DNA of 64,000 bases from contig NZ_JADNLK010000008.1 in assembly GCF_015555905.1 (NCBI RefSeq), positions 85,876-149,875 on the forward strand, written 5' to 3'. Below the pieces are notes generated by a model. It had not been told where the DNA came from. It ran no database searches and saw only the letters and a program-made list of their open reading frames with translations. Below, in pieces: positions 37,960 through 46,210 of the stretch (position 1 is the stretch's first letter; every line of letters starts with the position of its first letter). The translations under genes were made by a program, and so were the position numbers. The stretch is from Clostridium sp. D43t1_170807_H7. Lineage in GTDB: Bacteria > Bacillota > Clostridia > Clostridiales > Clostridiaceae.

Positions 37960-38940
37960 ATGAGTTATATATTTTTAATAGTAGGATTTTTTCTATTAAT
38001 TAAAGGAGCAGATATTTTTGTTAGTGGTGCATCTAATATTTCAAAAAAATTAGGAATACCTTCTGTTATAGTTGGTTTAACAATAGTATCATTAGGAACA
38101 AGTGCGCCAGAGCTTGCAGTAAGTGCTATTTCCTCACTTGAAGGAAGTAATGAGATAGCAGTAGGAAATGTATTAGGCTCAAATCTTTTTAATACATTGA
38201 TGGTACTTGGAGTTACTACTATAATAATGGCATTAACAATTAAGAAATCTGAGGTTAAAAGAGATTTTAGTATAAATATATTAGTAACCATATTACTTTT
38301 ACTTTTGACCTTTACTACTTTGTTAGGTGGAAAGGACAATTACATATCAAGACTTGATGGGATTGTATTATTAATAGGTTGTATTTCATATATAACTTAT
38401 TTAATATTATCTGTAAAGAAAGGTAAAGTATCAAGTGAAAATGTACAAGAGGAGCTAGCTTTAGAATCAACTAATGAAATAAGCATTTTCAAGAGCATAT
38501 TTAAATTAGTTATAGGTGTTGCAGGAATTGTTATTGGGGGACAAATTGTTGTAGATTCAGCAACTTCTATTGCAACCTCATTAGGGATGAGTGAAAAGCT
38601 TGTAGGACTTACAATAGTAGCAATAGGAACATCATTGCCTGAACTTGTAACATCTGTAGTTGCAGCCATTAAAGGGGAAGAGGATATTGCCCTTGGAAAT
38701 ATATTAGGTTCAAATATATTTAATATTTTATTAATTATAGGATTATCATCAGCTATAAGCCCCATAGCTGTATCAAGTAATTTAATATTTGATTTCGTAT
38801 TTTTAATTGTAGTAACTTTAATAATTGGTATTATGATATTTATTAATAAAAGTGAAGAAAAACGCTTTGGTAAAAAAGAAGGAATTATCTTAGTAGTTTT
38901 TTATGTAATTTATATGATTTATATAATAATTAGAAATTAA
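37960..38940 (+). CDS. Na+/Ca2+ exchanger of the CaCA family
   Basis: 326 aa membrane protein with ten or so helices and the internal duplication of CaCA exchangers: motif 1 GTSAPELAVSA and motif 2 GTSLPELVTSV, each followed by VGNVLGSNLFNT / LGNILGSNIFNI. It probably extrudes calcium (or another cation) driven by sodium or protons. A longer frame begins at 37939, but ATG at 37960 lies 6 bases after the AGGAGG site (37948-37953). Single gene. Confidence 0.88.
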   Translation: MSYIFLIVGFFLLIKGADIFVSGASNISKKLGIPSVIVGLTIVSLGTSAPELAVSAISSLEGSNEIAVGNVLGSNLFNTLMVLGVTTIIMALTIKKSEVKRDFSINILVTILLLLLTFTTLLGGKDNYISRLDGIVLLIGCISYITYLILSVKKGKVSSENVQEELALESTNEISIFKSIFKLVIGVAGIVIGGQIVVDSATSIATSLGMSEKLVGLTIVAIGTSLPELVTSVVAAIKGEEDIALGNILGSNIFNILLIIGLSSAISPIAVSSNLIFDFVFLIVVTLIIGIMIFINKSEEKRFGKKEGIILVVFYVIYMIYIIIRN

Positions 38941-38943
38941 AAA

Positions 38944-38994
38944 ATCTCTACGTGAAAGAATTAAAAATTAATACTTTCACGTAGAGTTTTTTAT
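38944..38994. terminator. Bidirectional terminator
   Basis: Stem CTCTACGTGAAAG (38946-38958) / CTTTCACGTAGAG (38974-38986), perfect 13 bp, with a T run after it on the plus strand and A-rich before it. It lies between convergent genes. Confidence 0.85.
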
Positions 38995-39030
38995 ATACTT
39001 AATTAAAATGTTAAAACACTATGAAGACTG

Positions 39031-39942
39031 TTAACATTTTCTATATGGTGGATCAAAATCATCGTATGGGAATAATAATTGATTAAATCCAACACATGGA
39101 TCATTGATTACAGATGGTTGACATTGAGGAACTTCTATTGGTCCACTAGAAGCTACAGTCATGTTAGTAATTCTGTATAATTCGATAATTGTAAATAGCC
39201 CAATTACTACGTCAGCATGGTAAACCAAACTTGTTGCAGTAGCACAAGGAGTTGATGGAGTTGAAGGATATTGTCCTATCTTAGGAACCAATGGACTAGC
39301 TATAGCTTGAACATAAGCATAAGGCACATTGTTTGTATTTTGAGGAATATTACAGTTAGGACAAAGTGCACTATCTCCAATAGCTATAGAAGTATTTGGA
39401 TCAACAACTCCACCTTCTAATGAAATTTGTTTTGTATAAACTGTATAAGCAGGTACTGTACTTGTAGTTGTACCATCTACAAGAAATTGAAATGCAGTAT
39501 TACTTGAATTATAGAATGTTAAATCATATGAAAATGTATATTGAACAGTTACATCATAAAATCCAGGAAGTCCAAATTGTCCTGGAGATGCTACAGAAAT
39601 ATTACTAATTGCAGTAGAAAAATTAGAAATTTTAATACTAGTTATAGTATTATCAAAAGCGATAACAGTGCCAGGTGTAATAGGAGAAGTTGTTAATGGG
39701 CCAGTTTCTCCAGTTGCATTTGCAAGTGATGTAGTACCACCATATAAGCTTGAACTTATTTTTATAAAATCTGAAGTTTCAGGTGGTAATCCTCCATTAG
39801 GACATGGTGGAACTGGTGGTTGTGAACAATCAATAGGTCTTAAACAATCTTGTTGTTTGCAACGACCATATATTTTTTTTGCAATCAAGCACTCATCAGA
39901 AAGTGCTTCTGGTTGTAATACGTTAAAATTGTCTTGTGACAT
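39031..39942 (-). CDS. Cys/Pro-rich N-terminal, beta-rich protein, probable spore-surface protein
   Basis: 303 aa. N-terminus MSQDNFNVLQPEALSDECLI is followed by a Cys-rich segment (AKKIYGRCKQQDCLRPIDCSQPPVPPCP), then a Gly/Ser/Thr-rich beta domain (FYDVTVQYTFSYDLTFYN), two more Cys pairs (CPNC), and a C-terminus ending DPPYRKC. No signal peptide. Long Thr/Ser/Pro-rich stretches and Cys suggest a cross-linked surface or spore-coat protein. A SigK-like promoter lies upstream. Ribosome binding site AAGGAGG. I do not recognise the family, so the spore role is inference. Confidence 0.75.
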   Translation of the reverse strand: MSQDNFNVLQPEALSDECLIAKKIYGRCKQQDCLRPIDCSQPPVPPCPNGGLPPETSDFIKISSSLYGGTTSLANATGETGPLTTSPITPGTVIAFDNTITSIKISNFSTAISNISVASPGQFGLPGFYDVTVQYTFSYDLTFYNSSNTAFQFLVDGTTTSTVPAYTVYTKQISLEGGVVDPNTSIAIGDSALCPNCNIPQNTNNVPYAYVQAIASPLVPKIGQYPSTPSTPCATATSLVYHADVVIGLFTIIELYRITNMTVASSGPIEVPQCQPSVINDPCVGFNQLLFPYDDFDPPYRKC

Positions 39943-39985
39943 ATATAATCCTCCTTATTAATAGATTAAGCAACTAACTTAATAA

Positions 39986-40012
39986 TATAATATGAGAGGG
40001 TATATAAAGTGT
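39986..40012 (-). promoter_or_regulatory. Candidate SigK-type promoter
   Basis: On the minus strand CATATTATA (39994-39986) matches the SigK -10 CATAnnnTA exactly; AC at 40012-40011 lies 16 bases upstream as the -35 element. Drives the Cys/Pro-rich gene. SigK consensus is short, so this is suggestive only. Confidence 0.4.
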
Positions 40013-40026
40013 GAAAAAAATCCATA

Positions 40027-40061
40027 TGCAAATATCGATGGTCTTACAGGTAATATTTGCA
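40027..40061. promoter_or_regulatory. Inverted repeat in divergent promoter region
   Basis: TGCAAATAT (40027-40035) and ATATTTGCA (40053-40061) are perfect inverted arms separated by 17 bases. It lies between the two divergent promoters and overlaps the SigE-like -35 element, so a regulator binding here could control both genes; alternatively it is a hairpin in the RNA. Confidence 0.4.
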
Positions 40062-40079
40062 AAAATATTTTCATACTTT
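40051..40079 (+). promoter_or_regulatory. Candidate SigE-type promoter
   Basis: TAATATT (40051-40057) and CATACTTT (40072-40079) separated by 14 bases, close to the Bacillus SigE consensus (kmATATT, 14-15 bases, CATACAnT). It would start the propeller/coiled-coil pair near 40086. Confidence 0.45.
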
Positions 40080-40110
40080 TAATATATAGTATATTTTGGA
40101 TGATGTTGTT

Positions 40111-41265
40111 ATGAAGGATTTTAAACTACTCAATTATAATGGAAAGTTGTACAAAATATTTATGGAGGGGAAAACTTTATACATAAACTTTAATGGAAAA
40201 ACTAAAGTAATAAGTGAAAATGTTTTAAAATATTCTTTAGAATATTTCAATAAATCACTGTGGATAAGTATATATAATACAATACAATTAATAATTTTAT
40301 TAGAAATAAGTATACAAGAGGATAAAGAAATAAAAATTAATAAACAATTGGTTATAGACACAAAAGGATATTCAGAAAAAATAGATTCATTGACAATGAT
40401 AATTAAGAATACTAATCAGATAAATTTAGTATTTAGAGGATGGAATAATAATAAATCTTTTATATTCAATAGCAATATAAGTATATGTAATAAGTTTAAT
40501 ATAATTTCTGATAATACTTCAAATAGTAGAAAGAGACCTTTTTCCGTCTATTCAGAAGATGATAAAGCTATATTATTAATTTCAGAAAAGGGACAGTGTG
40601 AAGAGTACGTATTATATAATTTAATAGAGGATAGAGTAGAAGAAAGTTTTTCATTACCAAACACTTCTGATGTTTCTATGATCAAATATGATGAAAAACC
40701 TATTATTTTTTATAACAAAAGAATTGATAGTAAGCTATATATAAGGTATAGATATATTGATATAGAGAAGGAAGAAGAAAATATACATGAAGAAAAAATA
40801 TTAAATAGTTTACCTCAAGATATAATAAATCCTCAAATATCTGTATATATGGGAATTATATATTTAGTATGGAAGAGTAATAGATGCATTAGAAGTGCAA
40901 TGTCTAGAAATTTAAGTAATTGGAATATTAATTATAGCGAAGAATGTATAAATAATATAAATACAAGTATCATAAAGGTTTGTGAGGATAGGATTGAAAG
41001 AATGAATACTTATATGAAAGAAAATATAGTATATAACTTAATTGTTAATAGAGAAAATTGCAAAATTAGAGATCAATCATATAAACTTTTAGAGTTGATG
41101 TTTTATGAGAATAGTCTAAGCAAGAAATTAGATAATATGAATAATTTATTAAACATTCAACAGTATTATAATAGTAAGAATGAGGAATATTTAAGTAAAA
41201 TAAGAGAATTAAATAGTATAATTATGGAAAAAGATAAAATAATATATAAGCTATTAAGTAGATAA
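40111..41265 (+). CDS. Propeller-like protein with C-terminal coiled coil, family not recognised
   Basis: 384 aa from ATG 40111 (MKDFKLLNYNG), after GGATGATG; a TTG at 40096 would add five residues. Repeated beta-strand units such as GKLYKIFMEGKTLYINFNGKTKVI, LVFRGWNNNKSFIFN, AILLISEKGQCEEYVLYNL and KPIIFYNKRIDSKLYIRYRY look like propeller blades of a sialidase/exo-alpha type, without catalytic motifs. Residues about 330-384 form a short coiled coil (KKLDNMNNLLNIQQYYNSKNEEYLSKIRELN). No signal peptide or membrane segment. The next gene shares this architecture. Confidence 0.75.
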   Translation: MKDFKLLNYNGKLYKIFMEGKTLYINFNGKTKVISENVLKYSLEYFNKSLWISIYNTIQLIILLEISIQEDKEIKINKQLVIDTKGYSEKIDSLTMIIKNTNQINLVFRGWNNNKSFIFNSNISICNKFNIISDNTSNSRKRPFSVYSEDDKAILLISEKGQCEEYVLYNLIEDRVEESFSLPNTSDVSMIKYDEKPIIFYNKRIDSKLYIRYRYIDIEKEEENIHEEKILNSLPQDIINPQISVYMGIIYLVWKSNRCIRSAMSRNLSNWNINYSEECINNINTSIIKVCEDRIERMNTYMKENIVYNLIVNRENCKIRDQSYKLLELMFYENSLSKKLDNMNNLLNIQQYYNSKNEEYLSKIRELNSIIMEKDKIIYKLLSR

Positions 41266-41326
41266 AAATTTATATATTATTAGATAAATTATTCAAGATA
41301 TAGTAACAATATCATGGAGGAGAATG

Positions 41327-43120
41327 ATGGATTATTATGAAAGGGAAAATTTTTGGATAGAGCTAAAGAATAGCTTATTGAATTTTTATAATAAAGAAAA
41401 CAAAATATATGTAGCTAGATATGAGGAACATAAATTAGTAGAAGAAAATATTATATTTGATAAGTGTCAAACATTAAATACTGTAATTCTAAGTTCAGAT
41501 GGAGATATTTCACTTATATATATTAATTTAAAGGGAGAATTATTTTTAAGTAATTTCATTAATAACAAATTAGAAAATAGTGTAATTTTGACTAGAGCTG
41601 TATCTAAAAATAATTATATGCAAATTGCTTCTGTAAATAATTCTTTAAACATTTTTTATATTAATGAAGTTAATACTATTAGCACTATTTGTTTTAGAGT
41701 ATTAAGTAATAGGCTTACTTTAACTCCAGCTGTAATTATAGATGGTGTGGATACTAGGTGCAATGTTCCGTATATAATAAGTGCAAGTAATGATGGACTG
41801 GCAATATGTTATGTAAAAATAGGTTATCCTAATACTATTGGATATAGAACTTATGATATAAAACGAAATAATTGGTCAAGTTTTAAAGAGTTAGATCAAT
41901 GTAATTTTCCAATTATAAATTTTGACTTTGTTGTTAAGGGGGATACTATAGCATATTCATATATATTTGCTAATTATAGAAGAGCAAATATAGTTTGTGG
42001 TATAGGCAAAGAGAATATTAAAAACAATCTTATACAAGAAGCAGAACCAACAATAAGGTTAAGTGATATGTATATTTCGGAAGATAATAAACTATATTTA
42101 GTATATCTTTTAGAGGATGTTCTAAAAATAAAAGAATTAGAAGTAAATAGAGAAATAAGATCAATTGAAGATATGAAACTTAAAAATATATCTTATTATA
42201 AAAAATACAGCTATTCTTGTGATAAAAAAATATCAAAAAATACTATTATCTATATAAAAACAGATGATTTAGATATTTATACAGATAGTAATTTTGTTAA
42301 AAATGTAGCTATTGAAAAATATAAGTCTACAATGAAATTTCCAAGTCTTATAAATGATTCTCTTATAACAGAGGAAAATTTAAATGAAAGTATAAGTAGT
42401 CTTAATTTAGATGAAGATATAATTAATAAAGAATATATAAGGCCATTTATTTCAAAGATAAAGGGATATGAGGTTGCTATTAATAACTTAACTGAAAAAT
42501 TTATGATATCTGAAGATGAAAAGAAGAAATTAATGGAAAATATAAACTATTTAAATACACAATTAACTCAAAAGAATTATCAAATAAATAGCTTGCAAAG
42601 TGCTTTAACAGAAAATAAAATATCGGTTGCAGGGTATGAAAGTAAAATAAATGAATTAACAAGAAGAGTAAATAAAAAGGAAGAAAAAGTAGTTGATCAA
42701 GAATTGATTAGGCTTAGAGAAATAATAAATAAAGATGAAGTTGAAAAGAATAACTATATTGATATTATTAAAGAAAAAGATGAAAAAATAATAAGTATAA
42801 ATGAAGATTTGAATAGAAAAGCAAATGAGATTCAAAGCTTAATTGAAGAAAATAAGAAAATAGAGTATAACTATAAAATAGAGGTATCAAATTTAAATAA
42901 AAAAATATTAGATTTGATGGAAGAGAGTAATTTAGCAAATAAAGAAAAAACAGAATATTTAAGTGAAATAAGTGCTTTGAAAGATAATATTAATAAATTG
43001 AATCAAATAATAGACAATAATAATAATGAAATTAATTCTTTGAAAGAAGAAATTATATTATTAGAGGAAAGAACAAATAATGATTCATTTATAAGAAAAT
43101 TATTTAAGAATGGAGAATAG
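41327..43120 (+). CDS. Propeller-like protein with long C-terminal coiled coil, family not recognised
   Basis: 597 aa from ATG 41327; the preceding ATG (41324) is too close to GGAGGA. N-terminal half (to about residue 330) has repeated short beta-strand units (GDISLIYINLKGELFLSN, NSLNIFYINEVNTIS, DGLAICYVKIGY, NKLYLVYLLEDVLKIKEL). The C-terminal part, about residues 370-585, is a long heptad-like coiled coil (KKKLMENINYLNTQLTQKNYQINSLQSAL, ... NKLNQIIDNNNNEINSLKEEI). The end FIRKLFKNGE is basic. No signal peptide. Same architecture as the preceding gene, 61 bases upstream, so a tandem pair. Function unknown; SigE-like promoter upstream suggests mother-cell expression. Confidence 0.75.
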   Translation: MDYYERENFWIELKNSLLNFYNKENKIYVARYEEHKLVEENIIFDKCQTLNTVILSSDGDISLIYINLKGELFLSNFINNKLENSVILTRAVSKNNYMQIASVNNSLNIFYINEVNTISTICFRVLSNRLTLTPAVIIDGVDTRCNVPYIISASNDGLAICYVKIGYPNTIGYRTYDIKRNNWSSFKELDQCNFPIINFDFVVKGDTIAYSYIFANYRRANIVCGIGKENIKNNLIQEAEPTIRLSDMYISEDNKLYLVYLLEDVLKIKELEVNREIRSIEDMKLKNISYYKKYSYSCDKKISKNTIIYIKTDDLDIYTDSNFVKNVAIEKYKSTMKFPSLINDSLITEENLNESISSLNLDEDIINKEYIRPFISKIKGYEVAINNLTEKFMISEDEKKKLMENINYLNTQLTQKNYQINSLQSALTENKISVAGYESKINELTRRVNKKEEKVVDQELIRLREIINKDEVEKNNYIDIIKEKDEKIISINEDLNRKANEIQSLIEENKKIEYNYKIEVSNLNKKILDLMEESNLANKEKTEYLSEISALKDNINKLNQIIDNNNNEINSLKEEIILLEERTNNDSFIRKLFKNGE

Positions 43121-43125
43121 TTTAT

Positions 43126-43172
43126 AAAAATAGACTGCTTTTATATGATTATAGAAGTAGTCTATTTTTATT
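43126..43172. terminator. Bidirectional terminator
   Basis: Stem AAAAATAGACTGCTT (43126-43140) / AAGTAGTCTATTTTT (43155-43169) with one mismatch, then ATT. Separates the propeller pair from the convergent desulfurase gene. Confidence 0.85.
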
Positions 43173-43176
43173 ATAT

Positions 43177-44313
43177 TTAAGTATTGTATATTTTAATTAA
43201 TGAATTTATTAAAACTTCAATATCATTAAATGTGTTAAAGTAACCAGGACTTACTCGAACAGTTCCTTTACCTTCAGTTCCTATAATTTTATGAATAAGT
43301 GGAGCACAATGATAGCTGGTACGTAAGTAAATTCCTTTATTATTTAAGGCTTCGCCTATTTCAGAACTATCAAATCTTTCCATATTAAAAGATAAAACAG
43401 GCGTTTTTATAGAGGAATTAGTCTCTCCATATAATTTTACATAAGGTAATTTTTTTAATTCAGAAGTTAGATATTCCATTAATTCAGTTTCATGATTGCG
43501 TATTGTATTAAGACTTGTATTTAATATAAAATTAACACCCTCATTCAATCCAACTATTCCAGGTGAATTTAAAGTACCACTTTCCATTTTATCGGGGTAA
43601 AAATCAGGTTGAATCATTGATTCAGAATTACTACCGGTACCCCCTTCCTTAATGGGAGATAGTGTTAAATTATCAGCTATATATAAACCACCGGTTCCTT
43701 CTAAACCAAAAAGTGATTTATGGCCAGGAAAAGCTAGTAGGTCGATATTCATTTTTTTTACATCTATATCACAATATCCAGCAGTTTGGGCAGAATCAAC
43801 AATAAATATTAAGCCAAGTGATTTTGCTAAACAACCTATAGACTCAATATCTTGTACAGTTCCTAATACATTAGAACCATGATTAACGATTATTGATTTT
43901 GTATTACTTTTAATAGACTTCTTGATTTCAGATAAATTTAAGTATCCCTTTAAATCTACAGGTAAAAAGGTAGTTTCTACATTATATTTTTTTAATGAGT
44001 ATAGTGGCCTTAATACAGAGTTGTGTTCAATCATAGTTGTTATTACATGATCTCCAGGTTTGAGGATACCTTTAATGGCCATATTTAAAGAGTCTGTTGT
44101 ATTAGAAGTAAAGATTATTCTAAGAGGATCATCAATATTGAATAATTTTGCAAGTATTTCTCTACAATTAAAAATTTTTAGTTCACATTTAAGAGACATG
44201 TTGTGTGACCCTCTACCCGGATTAGCACAATAAGTTCGTAAGCATTTATCTACCTCTGTATACACTTCATTTGGTTTGGGAAATGTGGTAGCTGCATTAT
44301 CTAAATATATCAT
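43177..44313 (-). CDS. Class V aminotransferase, cysteine desulfurase family (EF2568 type)
   Basis: 378 aa PLP enzyme. N-terminus MIYLDNAATTFPKPNEV is typical; the PLP-binding Lys is in PGHKSLFG, and the catalytic Cys in LRTSYHCAPLIHKIIGTE. It should remove sulfur or selenium from cysteine or selenocysteine. SYHCAPLIHKIIG...GTVRVSPGYFNT is typical of the group found next to selenium and molybdenum-hydroxylase genes. The gene upstream on the same strand encodes a small Cys-containing Se/S-carrier-like protein, supporting a sulfur/selenium transfer function. Ribosome binding site AAGGAGG. Confidence 0.9.
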   Translation of the reverse strand: MIYLDNAATTFPKPNEVYTEVDKCLRTYCANPGRGSHNMSLKCELKIFNCREILAKLFNIDDPLRIIFTSNTTDSLNMAIKGILKPGDHVITTMIEHNSVLRPLYSLKKYNVETTFLPVDLKGYLNLSEIKKSIKSNTKSIIVNHGSNVLGTVQDIESIGCLAKSLGLIFIVDSAQTAGYCDIDVKKMNIDLLAFPGHKSLFGLEGTGGLYIADNLTLSPIKEGGTGSNSESMIQPDFYPDKMESGTLNSPGIVGLNEGVNFILNTSLNTIRNHETELMEYLTSELKKLPYVKLYGETNSSIKTPVLSFNMERFDSSEIGEALNNKGIYLRTSYHCAPLIHKIIGTEGKGTVRVSPGYFNTFNDIEVLINSLIKIYNT

Positions 44314-44335
44314 AGATCCTCCTTAAAGATTATAT

Positions 44336-44611
44336 TTAAAATGTTATTTCTTCATAACAATATCTTCTTATTGCTGTATTTACATATTTTTTATGAATAG
44401 CTCTTATTGCAATATCATTATTTTTTATTAATTCAATTACTTTTTCAATTTCTGACTCATCAACTTCAATAGACCTTGCACAACCAGCGGATAAGCAACA
44501 AGGTGTTTGGATCATATAAATATTTAATTTATTACTCTTTAATAATCTATATAACAACATACTATTATTTGCAGAGTCAAAAGTTATTATATATATAGGT
44601 TTTTCAGACAT
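44336..44611 (-). CDS. Se/S-carrier-like small protein (DUF3343 type)
   Basis: 91 aa, ferredoxin-like small fold: YIITFDSANNSMLLYRLLKSNKLNIYMIQTPCCLSAGCARSIEV, with the Cys pair CC plus another Cys (CCLSAGC) that could carry persulfide or selenide. The rest has SEIEKVIELIKNND. Located 22 bases upstream of the cysteine desulfurase on the minus strand, AGGAGG ribosome binding site. Known in the databases as DUF3343, a proposed Se/S carrier. Confidence 0.85.
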   Translation of the reverse strand: MSEKPIYIITFDSANNSMLLYRLLKSNKLNIYMIQTPCCLSAGCARSIEVDESEIEKVIELIKNNDIAIRAIHKKYVNTAIRRYCYEEITF

Positions 44612-44906
44612 ATTATTTCCTCCTAGCTTATCTTTACTTTTAATATTATATTCAATAGCAGTATATAAAGTGTAAAGATATAGATAAAAGCTTTAAAAAG
44701 CATAAGTAAAATCATTAATACAAAATAGAATAGAAAAGTAAAATATTATATTAATAATAATTTGTAATGGAATACTATGTTGATATATTATAGTCATTTT
44801 GTTTATGAGTATAAAATAGATATTAGAAGAATTTAGTCTATTATAGCTTTATACAATCATAAATATAAAGAAGAATGCTATTTTATATTAGGAGTTGAGT
44901 TTAAAT

Positions 44907-46076
44907 ATGGCAAAGAAAAAATGGACAGTTATGATGTACTTAAATGGGAATAATGAACTAGGAATAGAGATGGAAAATACATTTAAAGAAGTATGTAAAA
45001 TTAAAAATAGTGAAGTAAATATAGTTATACAATTAAGTAAAGCTCCCATTGAAATAGTCAATCTAATAAGACAAGATAAAAGTAGATATAAAGATGAATG
45101 GGTAGGAGCAAGGAGATATGCAATAACAAATGGAGATTTAAATTTAATAGAGGAATATTCCAATATAAATATGGCTGATTATAAGAACTTATATAAATTT
45201 TGTCAGTGGGCAGTAAAATATTATCCAGCAGATAGATATATGTTAGTTATTTCAGGACATGGTTTTATAGTAGCTAGTTTATCAGATTTATGTGGGGATA
45301 AACCTTATATTATGGGAATGTATGAGATGTGTTTTTCTATAAATAGCTTAAAACAAGATTTAAATATAGACATAGATATATTATCATTAGATATTTGTAA
45401 TATGAATACTGTAGAGCTAATATATGAGCTAGGAAAAAATAAGAATAATACAATAAAATATTTAATGACCTATATTAATAATGGACCTCTTGAGGGGATG
45501 GAATATAAGGATATAATACCTTTATTAGATAGTAAAGATACTAAGAATATTTTAATGGATATAACTAAAAAGAGTATAAATAATATTGTAGTTGCAGAAG
45601 TAAAACATGGAAGGTTAGAAAAGATAAAAGAGTTAAGCAATAAGTTATCATTTTATTGGCTTTTAATAAATAATAAAAAGGCAACTGATAGGGAGATAAA
45701 ATTATATAATGATCTTCATCAAAGAATAGATAAAGTTATTAATAAATTAGTAATAGCTAAAAATAATAGGGAGCAAAAGAAGTCATTATTGCATTTAATG
45801 TTTTATAACAAATATCAAATAGAGGATATTGAATCATTTACGAGATTTTATTATAAATTATCATTTACTAAAAATAATTACTGTAGTAATGTAATCGCAA
45901 AAAAAGATGTTAATGAAAAGCCTAATATGCAAAAATCAATTGTAGAACAGGAAGTCTTAGATAAGAGAGATATAGAATTGTTTATTAGAAATTTTAATGA
46001 GGATAAAATAGATGAAAAAAATATTGAAGATATAGCAAATGAGATATATAAACATAATAAATGGAGTATTTATTAA
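44907..46076 (+). CDS. Clostripain-family (peptidase C11) cysteine peptidase, no signal peptide
   Basis: 389 aa. WTVMMYLNGNNELGIEMENTFKEV is the family opening; the catalytic His is in VISGHGF and the catalytic Cys in LSLDICNMNTVEL (typical family form LDACLM). Clan CD, like caspases, with basic-residue specificity in clostripain. No signal peptide or membrane segment, so an intracellular role, unlike secreted clostripain. C-terminal ~100 residues are charged and helical. The ATG 44907 has AGGAG 12 bases upstream; an in-frame TTG at 44895 is too close to it, so the start is not fully certain. Confidence 0.85.
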   Translation: MAKKKWTVMMYLNGNNELGIEMENTFKEVCKIKNSEVNIVIQLSKAPIEIVNLIRQDKSRYKDEWVGARRYAITNGDLNLIEEYSNINMADYKNLYKFCQWAVKYYPADRYMLVISGHGFIVASLSDLCGDKPYIMGMYEMCFSINSLKQDLNIDIDILSLDICNMNTVELIYELGKNKNNTIKYLMTYINNGPLEGMEYKDIIPLLDSKDTKNILMDITKKSINNIVVAEVKHGRLEKIKELSNKLSFYWLLINNKKATDREIKLYNDLHQRIDKVINKLVIAKNNREQKKSLLHLMFYNKYQIEDIESFTRFYYKLSFTKNNYCSNVIAKKDVNEKPNMQKSIVEQEVLDKRDIELFIRNFNEDKIDEKNIEDIANEIYKHNKWSIY

Positions 46077-46210
46077 ATTAATATAAAAACTAAGAATATT
46101 TCCAAATGAATAAGTTATTTAATAACTTATTAAAGAATGGTTTAAAACTTTAAAAAAAGTATTGAATTCTATTAAATATCCATTTATAATATTGTTATGG
46201 AGGGATAAAA

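Noticed and set aside
39668..39961. Plus-strand frame opposite the Cys/Pro-rich gene
   Set aside because: Antisense shadow without ribosome binding site; the minus strand frame has one and is longer.
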